Origin: Actinoplanes sp. DH11
GTDB taxonomy: Bacteria > Actinomycetota > Actinomycetes > Mycobacteriales > Micromonosporaceae
Assembly (NCBI RefSeq): GCF_020873875.1
Contig: NZ_JAHWGU010000001.1
Coordinates: forward strand, 1 to 64,000
Reading direction: 5' to 3'
DNA: 64,000 bases
Below the pieces are notes generated by a model. That model ran no database searches. It was not told the DNA's origin and saw only the letters and a list, made by a program, of their open reading frames with translations. Position 1 is the stretch's first letter. The number at the start of each line of letters is the position of its first letter. A program made the position numbers and the translations under genes. Below are positions 1 through 7,702 of this stretch, one piece after another.

Positions 1-126
1 GACATCGACCACTACCTCCCCCGGCAGGACACAGGAAGCCCACCACACCACGACCATCCAGCCACCACCAACCACCACACGCCAGCCGACACGCCCACCA
101 CACCAAATGGGCAACAGAGTCGCTAG
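1..126 (+). CDS. 3' end of an unidentified gene (partial)
   Basis: Frame 1 is open from the window edge to a TAG at 124-126. It encodes about 41 residues that begin DIDHYLPRQ and continue as a His/Thr/Pro-rich tail. The C-rich codon use differs from the neighbouring genes. The stop codon is supplied by the CTAG of the half palindrome that starts at 121, so the element may have replaced the natural end of the gene. The family is unknown. A DHYLPR-like string can occur in HNH nucleases, but that is only a guess. It may also be non-coding. Confidence 0.3.
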   Translation, partial: DIDHYLPRQDTGSPPHHDHPATTNHHTPADTPTTPNGQQSR

Positions 127-160
127 CAGATCAACATCTCGACAGGGACGGCGTGTCCGG
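121..160 (+). repeat. Half copy of the palindromic intergenic element (copy A)
   Basis: The first 20 bases match the right arm of the palindromes at 37365-37445 and 39138-39214. The following bases (about 141-160) resemble the sequence after the 39138 copy. No left arm is present, so this is a truncated or half element. Similarity continuing past the arm suggests that the repeat unit is longer than the hairpin. Confidence 0.75.
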
Positions 161-361
161 CGCCACCGGGACCGGGAGGACGCGGGGTGATGCGCGGGCG
201 GTCTCGGCTGGACGGCGATCGGTGTGCGGCGCTCGGGGAGGGCGCTGGCCGCGCGTGTCGACGGCGAGGCGGTCCTGGCCGCGGGTGGCGGCGGTGGGGG
301 CGGTGCTGGCCGCGGGTGGCGGCGGTGGGCGTTGCACGTGGGCACAGGCTGAGCCGATCGG

Positions 362-420
362 TCCGGCTGTCGCTCACGGTTGGTGGAGAGCGCTTTTTGT
401 GACCGTGAGCGACAGCCGGA
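362..420. repeat. Perfect 19-bp inverted repeat with 21-base loop
   Basis: Bases 362-380 and 402-420 are exact reverse complements (core GCTGTCGCTCACGGT). They are separated by a loop containing a run of five T. The stem is unusually long for a simple terminator and has no adjacent gene end. The sequence is unrelated to the CTAG palindrome family of this window. It could be a structured RNA, a protein-binding site or a remnant of a mobile element. Confidence 0.7.
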
Positions 421-582
421 TGGACCGGCTTGCGCTCGTGGTTGCTGAGACCGGTCGCGGGCGACCACATCCACAAGCCGGCAGCGACCCGTCCCCGATC
501 CGGCTGCAGGGACCAGCGTGGTGGAAGTCGAGCGTCGGAGGCCGGCAGGACCCCGGCGGCCGACCCAGCAGGAGCGGCAGGA

Positions 583-722
583 CCCGGCAAGAGCGGCCGG
601 AGGAGCGGCCGCAGCCGGCAGGAGCGGCCGGAGGAGCGGCCGCAGCCGGCAGGAGCGGCCGGAGGAGCGGCCGCAGCCGGCAGGAGCGGCCGGAGGAGCG
701 GCCGCACCCGGCAGGAGCGGCC
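583..722. repeat. Tandem array, 31-bp unit, about 4.5 copies
   Basis: The segment AGGAGCGGCCGCAGCCGG recurs at 601, 632, 663 and (with one change) 694, an exact 31-bp period. Because 31 is not a multiple of three, the array is unlikely to be selected as protein. Copies are almost identical, which indicates recent expansion. Confidence 0.85.
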
Positions 723-857
723 GGTGATCGTTCGCCGGTCAACGGCCAGGCATGTCCGGCGACGCCCAGGGCTCTCCGTCGGCAGTAGTCCTTTGTGGTC
801 CACGCCGGGTCGCGGCTCGGCCGCGGCCCCCGTCCGGCGTGAACGACAGCGGTACTG

Positions 858-1172
858 TCAGGCTTCGTTGCGGTGATTGATGACTAGGTTTTCGATTTGC
901 CGGTGTTTGCCGGCGGATGCGTTCTGCACGGTTTCCACGATTACCCGGGCGAGGGTGCTGGGATCCCACTCACGGCAGGCCTGTGGATTCAGCAACAGAT
1001 TCACGAGGCGGCCGTCGGCATCCACGGTGGCGCACACCGCGCCGTCCTCGGACTCCGCGCTCACCTGCATCGTCGCGATGCTGCGCTGGAGTTCGTCCAC
1101 ACCGGAACGAAGTTCCTCGTAGCGGCCGTAGACATTTTCCAGATCGCTTCGCAAATCCGTAGTTTCAGTCAC
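858..1172 (-). CDS. YbaB/EbfC-family nucleoid-associated protein
   Basis: The 104-residue product looks like the YbaB/EbfC family of small DNA-binding proteins. It has an N-terminal coiled-coil helix (about residues 1-40, ending in a VDELQRSIATMQ stretch), a central beta region containing VDADGRLVNLLLN, and a C-terminal helix. The GTG start at 1172 is preceded at ideal spacing by a GGAGGAAG ribosome-binding site; an upstream in-frame ATG at 1262 has none. It is not next to dnaX-recR, the usual place of the housekeeping ybaB. It is therefore probably one of the extra YbaB-like paralogues that actinomycetes carry, often near secretion genes. The exact role is unknown. Confidence 0.7.
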   Translation of the reverse strand: MTETTDLRSDLENVYGRYEELRSGVDELQRSIATMQVSAESEDGAVCATVDADGRLVNLLLNPQACREWDPSTLARVIVETVQNASAGKHRQIENLVINHRNEA

Positions 1173-2065
1173 GGTTCTTCCTCCGTTCGCCGCGACAGGG
1201 GGCGTCGTGACAATACCCAAGATCCGCGACGTTGCGTATTCCGACAACTTCGTAACGCACACGAAAAGAGAGCCTTATCGAAATAGTTCTCTCTTAAGTG
1301 ATGGAGTGACTCCGGTTGGTGCTCACGTAGCGTGATGAAGAGCACTCCGCCGGGGAGCGGGGCCTCAGCCGATTCCTGGCTTGACGGCCGGTTTTGGCAG
1401 GGCCGGGCGGTCGTGGACACAGTGGAGACGACTCGCTGAGAACACGGCGGGTGATCGTTCAGGGGGCGAGCGCGGCGGCATGTGGCCGACGATGGCGGAA
1501 AGACAGCGATCCCACAGCGCGGAACTGGTGACGTCCACATGCTGCAAACAGCGAGGTCGACACGGGTCGCGATCGAGCCGCGGAGCCCGGCGACGGACGC
1601 GGCGATCAGAAGCGGAGCGCGTGGCGCGGTCAGAAGCGGCGCGGGCAGGTGCGGCGCGGGCAGGTGCGGCGCGGTCAGGTGCGGCGCGGGCAGAAGCGGC
1701 GCGGGCAGGTGCGGCCCGGTCAGGAGCGGCCCGGTCAGGTGCGGCCCGGTTAGGTGCGGCGCGGGCAGAAGCGGCCCGGTCAGGAGCGGCCCGGTCAGGA
1801 GCGGCGCGGGCAACCGGGCGGGGTAGGGATAGTTCGAGGTCCGGCGCTCAGGGCACCCGGCGGCCGACGTCCTGACCCGCGGGCGGTGTGGTGACCGATG
1901 CTGCGTGCCCGGCCCGGCGCGGCTGCGTGCCCGGCCCGGCGCGGCGGAGAGTTGAAGCCCGGATGGGAGAGGCCCGAAATGTCAGGACTCAGGCGGAATG
2001 GTGACAAGGCTGCGGGCCGCCGAGGTAGGCCTCGGCGGCTTCGCCGTGTCGCGTGACCGGGTGGG
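1173..2065. other. Gene-free region with tandem arrays
   Basis: No gene is supported. The part next to the YbaB gene (1173-1320) probably carries its promoter. The middle is a 15-bp tandem array (1621-1812), and 1891-1940 holds two copies of a 22-bp unit (CTGCGTGCCCGGCCCGGCGC plus GG). The open frames here are low-complexity read-through of these repeats. Confidence 0.6.
1621..1812. repeat. Tandem array, 15-bp unit, about 13 copies
   Basis: Variants of GCGGCGCGGGCAGGT follow each other without gaps. Positions alternate between GCGGGCAGG, CCGGTCAGG and GCGGGCAGA types. The unit is a multiple of three, so all frames stay open and give spurious Ala/Gly/Arg repeats on one strand and Pro/Leu/Thr repeats on the other. 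Confidence 0.85.
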
Positions 2066-2479
2066 TCAGTCGAACAGGTTGTGCAGGAAGCTCTTGCGGC
2101 GGTAGTGGCCGTGGTGCTGCTGCTGCCGGTAGTGGCCGTGGTGACCGTAGCCGGGACGACCGTAGGCCGCGGCTGCCGGCGGGTAGGCCGCTGGGGCGCC
2201 GTAAGCCGGCGGGGGCGGCGGCGGGGGCGGGTAGCCGGGCTGGTGGCTCTGGTGCGGTGCGTGCTGAGAGTAGGGCGGGGGCGGCGGGGCTTGCCCCGGG
2301 GCGCCGGGACCGTGCCCCGGTGCGCCGGGCCGCGCGTTGAAGGACGCCTCGGCAGCGAAGATCTTTTCGAGCTCACCGCGGTCCAGGAAGATCCCACGGC
2401 ATTCGGTGCACTGGTCGATCGTCACATTGCTGCGCTCGTAGACCCGCATTTCGCCATGACACTTGGGACAGGTCATCAT
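2066..2479 (-). CDS. TFIIB-type zinc-ribbon protein with Pro/Tyr-rich tail
   Basis: The 137-residue product begins with a zf-TFIIB zinc ribbon: CPKC near residue 4 and CTEC near residue 24, followed by the family signature GIFLDRGELEKI. After that comes a long Pro/Gly/Tyr/Ala-rich low-complexity region and a His/Gln-rich end (HHGHYRQQQHHGHYRR). The ATG at 2479 follows the stop codon of the upstream membrane protein after one base, so translation is probably coupled; a second ATG at 2476 is possible. Zinc-ribbon proteins of this type are widespread and of unknown function. The disordered tail suggests a binding or scaffolding role. Confidence 0.8.
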   Translation of the reverse strand: MMTCPKCHGEMRVYERSNVTIDQCTECRGIFLDRGELEKIFAAEASFNARPGAPGHGPGAPGQAPPPPPYSQHAPHQSHQPGYPPPPPPPPAYGAPAAYPPAAAAYGRPGYGHHGHYRQQQHHGHYRRKSFLHNLFD

Positions 2480-2480
2480 T

Positions 2481-3728
2481 TCATTGACGGTACAAGGCCG
2501 TGTCGCGCCGTGCAGCGGTTGTAGCTGTGTCCTTGCTGAGTGCACTCGCCCAGATGAGGAACGCGGCCGGGTAGAGGATGTAGCCGAATCGGGTGGTCGG
2601 CATCAGCAGGATCGCCGCGAGCAGGCCGAAGCCGCAGAAGAGTGCCGCACTGCGGGCGTCCCGGGGTGGCCGGCGGATCAGCAGGAGACCGATGACGGCG
2701 GCGGCCGCGATCAGCAGGCCGGCGGCGACGTAGCGGCCGCCGGGCAGGGCCTGCGAGATCAGGTATCCGGGGAACGGTGACTGTGCGGGGCTGGTGACCA
2801 GGCCGTGCCCGAGCGGGAAGCGCAGCACGTTCTCGACGAGGGCGTCGGCGTCGGTGAGCAGGGGCGGGATCAGGGCCAGCAGCGGCAGGCCGAGCGCGGG
2901 TGGCAGCAGGCGGCGCCAGTGGCCGGTGGCGACGGCGAGCACGACGAGGACGGCGACGACCGGCAGGGCGAAGAGTTTGCAGGCGGCGGCCGCGCCGGCG
3001 GCGGCGCCGGCCCATCCCCAGCGGCCGGCGGCGGTCAGCGCCAGGGCGAGCAGGCACAGGGCGAGGACCGGGATGTCGTCGCCTCCGGTGGCCAGGGTGA
3101 GTGCGGTGACCGGCAGTACGGTGGCCGACTGGATTGCCCGTACCCGGCTCGGGGTGGAACGCAGCAGGGTGACCGCCGCCGCCAGCGCGGCCACCGTCGC
3201 GATCGCGAACCAGAGCCGGGCGTCGGTCCACCAGTGATCGCCGGCGAAGCCGCGCGGGAGACCGAAAACGGCCATGCCGGGCTGGTACGGGCGATAGCCG
3301 AGCAGCCGTTCGTCGAGGGGGATCGCGGCGATTTCGGCACGGCTCAGGTAGGGCGTGCCGGTGCTCAGCAGCGACTCGCCCATGTGCTCGACGACGAGGA
3401 CTTCCTCCTGGGCGCGGTCGGTGCGCCCGCCGGCCCGCTGCACCGCCTGCACGACCAGGGGCAGGAGGGCGACGGCCACCCAGGTGAGCCAGGCGAGCAG
3501 GGCACGGTAGCGGGTCGTGACGGTGCGGCCGGACCGGGCCAGGAGCAGCTGCACCACGACCGCGAGCGTGGCGGCCGCGTAGCCCCACGCCGCCACCGAG
3601 CCCCACGCGCGGTGCGGCAGCAGGGTCGAGGTGAGCGCGGTGACCAGGGCGAAAACCGCCGACACCAGGTAGAGGCCGAGGTCGGCAGCGAGCCCGTCGG
3701 CTGCTCGGTCGAGGCGTCGCAGGTTCAC
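2481..3728 (-). CDS. Polytopic membrane protein, GT-C/GT87-like
   Basis: The 415-residue product has about nine to ten hydrophobic helices and an extracytoplasmic loop after the second or third helix pair. A motif (YRPYQPGMAVFGLP) resembles the substrate loop of polyprenol-phosphate-dependent glycosyltransferases of the GT87/DUF2029 group. The stretch AAAACKLFALPVVAV is also typical of that fold. The GTG start at 3728 overlaps the stop of the GGDEF-EAL gene by four bases (GTGA), so the two are cotranslated. A role in exporting or adding a sugar to a cell-surface polymer is inferred. Family assignment is tentative. Confidence 0.6.
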   Translation of the reverse strand: MNLRRLDRAADGLAADLGLYLVSAVFALVTALTSTLLPHRAWGSVAAWGYAAATLAVVVQLLLARSGRTVTTRYRALLAWLTWVAVALLPLVVQAVQRAGGRTDRAQEEVLVVEHMGESLLSTGTPYLSRAEIAAIPLDERLLGYRPYQPGMAVFGLPRGFAGDHWWTDARLWFAIATVAALAAAVTLLRSTPSRVRAIQSATVLPVTALTLATGGDDIPVLALCLLALALTAAGRWGWAGAAAGAAAACKLFALPVVAVLVVLAVATGHWRRLLPPALGLPLLALIPPLLTDADALVENVLRFPLGHGLVTSPAQSPFPGYLISQALPGGRYVAAGLLIAAAAVIGLLLIRRPPRDARSAALFCGFGLLAAILLMPTTRFGYILYPAAFLIWASALSKDTATTAARRDTALYRQ

Positions 3729-6259
3729 GCGGGCAAGTGTGGCAGAGGCGATCTTCCGCTGCGGGTGGACCGGCGGACCGGCATCCGGACCACGGCGCCG
3801 GCGTCGTGCAGTGCGGTGGCCAGCACGCCCGGCCGGCCGGCGGAGCCGCGCCGCAGAGCGCCGAGGAAACGTGCCGCGGAGTAGGGCCGGGCGAAGAGGT
3901 GTCCCTGGCCGGCGAGGCAGCCCAGCTCCCAGAGCGCGCGGCGTTGCGGCTCGCTCTCCACCCCCTCGGCGACGACGGTGAGGTGCAGGTTGCGGGCCAG
4001 GTCCACGGTGGTGCGGATGACCGCCGCCGCCTCCGCCGAGGTCTCCACGGCGGCCACGAACGCACTGTCGATCTTCAGTTGGTTGACCGGGATGCGGGAC
4101 AGGACGGAGAGCGACGAGACCCCCGTGCCGAAGTCGTCGATCGCCAGCCGGATGCCGGCGTCGCGCAGCTCGGCCAGGGCGCGTTCGACCACGTCGAGCT
4201 GGCTGATGGTGAGTGTTTCGGCGAGTTCCAGGGTGAGCCGGTCCGGCGCGACGCCGTGCCGGGCGAGCCGTGCCAGCACGGCACCCGGGAACTGCGGGTC
4301 GAGCAGGCTGCGCGGTGACACGTTCACCGCGACGGGCAGGTCGAAGCCGGCCTCGCGCCAGGTCTGCATGGCGAGCAGCGACTGTTCCAGCACGGCGTCC
4401 GCGAACGCCGGCAGCTGGCCGGACCGCTCCACCGTCTCCAGGAACTGCACGGGCGTGAGGCTGCCCTGGGCGGGGTGCCGCCAGCGGGCCAGCGCCTCGG
4501 CGGAGATCACTTCGCCGCTGCCCAGGTCGACGATCGGCTGGAAGTCGACGGTGAACTCGTGCTCGGCGACCGCCCGGCGCAGGTCGCCGGTGAGCATCAG
4601 CCGGTCGAGGTCGGCGGTGTCCCGGGCGGGCACGTAGATCGCGGTCTGCTCGCCGGTCCGTTTCGCCTGGTACATCGCGATGTCAGCGCGGCGCATCAGC
4701 TCTTCGACGCCGCCCGTGCCGGCGGCCAGCGCGATGCCGCCGGCAGCGTCCACTGTGATCTGCATGCCCTCGACCTCGATGCTGGGGTCCAAGGCGGTGA
4801 GCATCGCGGTGGCGCGGTGGGTGGCAAGCGCCGGGGTGGGCAGGCCGGCCATCAGCACGGCGAACTCGTCACCACCGAGGCGGGCCACCAGGTCACCGTC
4901 GACGGCCGCGCCGTTGAGCCGGCTGGCCACCTCGCGCAGCACGTCGTCACCGGCGGCGTGCCCCAGCGTGTCGTTGACCTCCTTGAAGTGGTTCAGGTCG
5001 ATCAGCAGCAGCGCGAAGAGGCCGGCCTGCTCGGTGCTCCGGAACTGCTCGGCGGCGTGCTCGTACAGCCGGCGGCGGTTGGGCAGCCCGGTGAGCGGGT
5101 CGTGGGTGGCGGCGTGCTCGTTCTCGGCGGCGATGCGGGCGAGTTCCGCGTACGCCTGGGCGTTGCGGATGGCAGTGCAGAGCGCCGACGCGAAGGTGCG
5201 CAGTTTGTACTGCTCGACCTCGGTCAGCCGGACCGCACCGCCGAAGCTGAGCCGCAGCACACCGACCCGGACCCCGCCGTCGTGCGCGACCAGGTCGACC
5301 GCCTTCTCGTCCAGCCGGGGCAGGGTGGCGGTCAGCGGGCCGTCGGCGAGGACGCGGGCCTCGGTGGCCCGGACCGTCCGCCCGGCACTGCCGGTCGTGA
5401 CGTCGATGGTGGCCTCGGCCGCGGAGAAGATCTGTGCCGCGCGCGTCGTCGCCGCGTGCAGCACCTTGGTGAGGTCGACCGCGTTGAGCTCGTCGGTCGC
5501 CTTCGCCAGACGTTGCCACGACTCGCGTTCCTCGCGGGTGCGGGCGCTGCGGGACTGCCACAGGTGCATGCAAGCCACAACGAGTGGGACGACCAGCAGG
5601 AACAACATGTTGGCGTCGGCGGCGAGGAGCCCGGCGACGAGAAGGCAGGCGGCCAGTTGGCCGAGGTAGCCGATGACCTTGCTCTTGCCGTTCTTCAGCG
5701 CGGCCCGCCGGATGCTCGTCCGGCTGTCCGTGGCCATCACGGGGAAGAAGACCAGGTGGTCGACGAGTGTGAAGGCGGTGAGCGCGACGAAGATGGCGAC
5801 GGCCGGGAACGACGGGTCGGTGAGGTCGGGACGCACGCCGAGGAGCAGGAAGACCGCGCCGGCCGCACTCGCGGTGAGGGTTTCCTTCGCCACCGCGAAC
5901 AACGTCTTGCGCAGGCCGGCCCGGATCGACACCTTGAGGACCGCGAGGGCGACCGCCGAGCAGAACACCACCCACGGCGCCGGGATCAGCAGCATGCCGA
6001 CCAGCACCGGCACCTCACCCCAGGCGGTGCCGTCCATGCTGGACCGGATCCGGACCGACACCTTGAGCTTGTTGGCCGCCGCGATCACGGCGGTGAGCAG
6101 GGCCAGGATCCAGGGTTGCGGCGGGGGGACCGGATGGTGGAGCAGGGCCAGCACCCAGCCACCGAGGGCGAGGGACGCCGCAACGACGACGAGACCGATG
6201 AGCAGCCGTAGCCGCCTATCGGTCGCGTCGTCGTTGGTGCTGGTCTCAGTCATGGTCAT
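3725..6259 (-). CDS. Membrane-bound GAF-GGDEF-EAL cyclic di-GMP enzyme
   Basis: The 844-residue product has an N-terminal membrane region with about six to eight helices, a cytosolic GAF-like domain, a GGDEF diguanylate cyclase domain with an intact RLGGDEFAVL active loop, and an EAL phosphodiesterase domain. The EAL domain keeps AEALARW, NVSPRSL, ELAET, IDDFGTG, a KID lysine and VVAEGVES, so both activities may be functional. In Streptomyces and relatives such proteins control the switch between vegetative growth and sporulation. The open frame extends to a TTG at 6292, but ATG codons at 6259 and 6253 are more plausible. It heads a three-gene operon with a GT-C-like protein and a zinc-ribbon protein. 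Confidence 0.9.
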   Translation of the reverse strand: MTMTETSTNDDATDRRLRLLIGLVVVAASLALGGWVLALLHHPVPPPQPWILALLTAVIAAANKLKVSVRIRSSMDGTAWGEVPVLVGMLLIPAPWVVFCSAVALAVLKVSIRAGLRKTLFAVAKETLTASAAGAVFLLLGVRPDLTDPSFPAVAIFVALTAFTLVDHLVFFPVMATDSRTSIRRAALKNGKSKVIGYLGQLAACLLVAGLLAADANMLFLLVVPLVVACMHLWQSRSARTREERESWQRLAKATDELNAVDLTKVLHAATTRAAQIFSAAEATIDVTTGSAGRTVRATEARVLADGPLTATLPRLDEKAVDLVAHDGGVRVGVLRLSFGGAVRLTEVEQYKLRTFASALCTAIRNAQAYAELARIAAENEHAATHDPLTGLPNRRRLYEHAAEQFRSTEQAGLFALLLIDLNHFKEVNDTLGHAAGDDVLREVASRLNGAAVDGDLVARLGGDEFAVLMAGLPTPALATHRATAMLTALDPSIEVEGMQITVDAAGGIALAAGTGGVEELMRRADIAMYQAKRTGEQTAIYVPARDTADLDRLMLTGDLRRAVAEHEFTVDFQPIVDLGSGEVISAEALARWRHPAQGSLTPVQFLETVERSGQLPAFADAVLEQSLLAMQTWREAGFDLPVAVNVSPRSLLDPQFPGAVLARLARHGVAPDRLTLELAETLTISQLDVVERALAELRDAGIRLAIDDFGTGVSSLSVLSRIPVNQLKIDSAFVAAVETSAEAAAVIRTTVDLARNLHLTVVAEGVESEPQRRALWELGCLAGQGHLFARPYSAARFLGALRRGSAGRPGVLATALHDAGAVVRMPVRRSTRSGRSPLPHLPA

Positions 6260-6401
6260 CCCGTCGCCGAGCGCAATCAGTTCGTCGCTCAAGGCTCAGG
6301 TTATTCATGAGGGCCGCTTCGCGCACCCTCGTCCTTCAGCCCCAGTCGTTGTTGCCGCGCATGGCTTTCTCCTCATTCTGAGTGGACATCAAAGGATTCG
6401 A

Positions 6402-6429
6402 GATCCGATGACGGACTGATCCGATGACG
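6402..6429. promoter_or_regulatory. Two 12-bp direct repeats upstream of the GGDEF-EAL gene
   Basis: GATCCGATGACG occurs at 6402-6413 and again at 6418-6429, a 16-base period. A perfect palindrome, TGTCGCGACA, lies at 6447-6456. Both are in the probable leader or promoter of the reverse-strand cyclic di-GMP operon and could be regulator sites. Confidence 0.4.
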
Positions 6430-6709
6430 TACATCTGGCACTTGTCTGTCGCGACAAGGACGAACCTAGGGTCTCAGACGTGTCTGTTTCCAGAGGATCG
6501 TGTCAGTATGCGCAGAATGCGAGAATAGATCGCGTTGTCGTCACTGATAGTCCCGTAATGGCGACTCAATGCAATGAAGAAAGCATTCCGAATGTCATTT
6601 TCGTCCCCGGCCGACGCTTCCTGACCAGTGCCGGAAGCATGACCGGCGGGTATGGACAAAGTGTGAAGCCAATACGGCGGTGATGCGAACGCGACGGCCG
6701 TAACGGCTC

Positions 6710-6715
6710 TATAAG
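6710..6715 (+). promoter_or_regulatory. Candidate -10 element of the moaC operon (leaderless)
   Basis: TATAAG lies eight bases before the moaC ATG and no ribosome-binding site is present. This geometry places the transcription start at or next to the start codon, as in leaderless actinobacterial mRNAs. No clear -35 element is visible. Confidence 0.4.
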
Positions 6716-6723
6716 CTCCCGGT

Positions 6724-7215
6724 ATGCCCCAGGAATTCCAGCTGACCCATGTCGACGAGACCGGCGCGGCCCGGATGGTCGACGTGTCCGCCAAGCCGGT
6801 GAGTGCCCGCCGAGCCGTCGCGGCGGGCCGGGTCCGGACCACCGCCGAGGTGATCGACCTGCTGCGCCGGGACGGCCTGCCGAAGGGCGACGCCCTCGCC
6901 GTGGCCCGCCTTGCCGGCATCATGGGCGCCAAGCGCACCCCGGAACTGATTCCGCTGTGTCACCCGATCGGGCTGCACGGTGTCACCGTGGAGTTGACCC
7001 CGACCGACACGACCGTGGAGATCACGGCGACCGCCAAGACCGCGGACCGGACCGGCGTCGAGATGGAGGCGCTCACCGCCGTCGCGACGGCGGGCCTCGC
7101 GATGATCGACATGATCAAGGCGGTGGACCCGGCCGCGAGCATCGAGGCGGTGCGGGTGATGCGCAAGGAAGGCGGCAAGACCGGCGATTGGGTACGGCCG
7201 GAGGACCGTCCATGA
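6724..7215 (+). CDS. moaC: Cyclic pyranopterin monophosphate synthase MoaC
   Basis: MoaC converts the MoaA product, 3',8-cyclo-7,8-dihydro-GTP, to cyclic pyranopterin monophosphate in the first stage of molybdenum cofactor synthesis. The 163-residue length is normal. The IPLCHPI signature (about 76-82), the MEALTAV block (about 114-120) and the active-site lysine in DMIKA (about 132) are present, and the C-terminal GGK motif is intact. It is the first gene of moaC-mog-moeA-moaE and overlaps mog by four bases (ATGA). Its reaction partner moaA lies 13 kb away at 20210-21217. Confidence 0.97.
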   Translation: MPQEFQLTHVDETGAARMVDVSAKPVSARRAVAAGRVRTTAEVIDLLRRDGLPKGDALAVARLAGIMGAKRTPELIPLCHPIGLHGVTVELTPTDTTVEITATAKTADRTGVEMEALTAVATAGLAMIDMIKAVDPAASIEAVRVMRKEGGKTGDWVRPEDRP

Positions 7216-7679
7216 AAGCCCGGGTGATCGTCGCCTCGAACCGTGCCGCGGCCGGCGTCTACGCCGACACCAGCGGTCCCCGCCTGGTCGCCGGTCTCCG
7301 CGACCTCGGCTGCGAGGTGACCGGCCCGGTCGTCGTGCCGGACGGCGAGCCGGTGGCCGAGGCGCTGCGGGCGGCCGTCGCCGACGGCGTCGACGTGGTC
7401 GTGACGAGCGGCGGCACCGGCGTCACCCCGACCGACCGGACCCCGGAGGCGACCCGGGGCCTGCTGGACTTCGAGATACCGGGCATCGCCGAGGCGATCC
7501 GGGCGCACAGCCGGGACGCCGTACCGGCCGCCGCGCTCTCCCGTGGCCTGGCCGGTGTGGCCGGCCGCACCCTGATCGTCAACCTGCCCGGCTCGACCGG
7601 CGGCGCGAAGGACGGGCTGGCGGTGCTCGGGCCGATCCTGCGGCACACCGTCGACCAGATCCGCGGCGGAGATCATTGA
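7212..7679 (+). CDS. mog: Molybdopterin adenylyltransferase (Mog/MoaB-like)
   Basis: This 155-residue MoCF-fold protein should adenylylate molybdopterin before molybdate insertion by MoeA. The MPT-binding motif TSGGTGVTPTDRTPEAT (about 65-81) and the NLPGSTGGAKDGLAVLGP block near the C-terminus are typical. The ATG overlaps the moaC stop (ATGA), and moeA follows 23 bases downstream. Small single-domain MoCF proteins in actinobacteria are variously named MoaB, Mog or MogA; adenylyltransferase activity is inferred from the operon with moeA. Confidence 0.9.
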   Translation: MKARVIVASNRAAAGVYADTSGPRLVAGLRDLGCEVTGPVVVPDGEPVAEALRAAVADGVDVVVTSGGTGVTPTDRTPEATRGLLDFEIPGIAEAIRAHSRDAVPAAALSRGLAGVAGRTLIVNLPGSTGGAKDGLAVLGPILRHTVDQIRGGDH

Positions 7680-7690
7680 CGGATCGGCGA

Positions 7691-7696
7691 TAGGCT
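7691..7696 (+). promoter_or_regulatory. Candidate -10 element before moeA
   Basis: TAGGCT is followed by six bases and the moeA GTG. No ribosome-binding site is present. An internal leaderless promoter is possible, although moeA can also be read from the moaC promoter. Confidence 0.3.
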
Positions 7697-7702
7697 CAGC
7701 CG

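Larger units (their letters stand above)
127..857. other. Gene-free region with hairpin and tandem array
   Basis: No convincing gene is present. All long open frames are Arg/Pro/Gly/Ala-rich products of high GC and overlap on both strands. The stretch contains copy A of the palindromic element, a 19-bp perfect inverted repeat (362-420) and a 31-bp tandem array (about 583-722). Confidence 0.6.
6260..6723. other. Intergenic region with a GC-poorer patch and candidate operators
   Basis: This gap separates the divergent cyclic di-GMP operon and the moaC operon. It contains two 12-bp direct repeats, a perfect 10-bp palindrome, and a patch at about 6470-6660 that is visibly poorer in GC than the rest of the window. 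Short open frames in the patch (for example GTG at 6480) have no ribosome-binding site or recognisable product. Confidence 0.55.

Noticed and set aside
123..803. Long Arg/Pro-rich open frames on both strands at the left end
   Set aside because: They are produced by high GC and the 31-bp array, overlap each other on both strands, lack ribosome-binding sites, and end in the palindrome stop.
2476..4065. 529-residue reverse-strand frame overlapping the GT-C-like and GGDEF-EAL genes
   Set aside because: It is an Arg/Pro-rich alternative frame of two well-supported genes.
6480..6683. 67-residue open frame in the GC-poor patch
   Set aside because: GTG start without ribosome site, no recognisable family, atypical codon use; retained only as a compositional observation.
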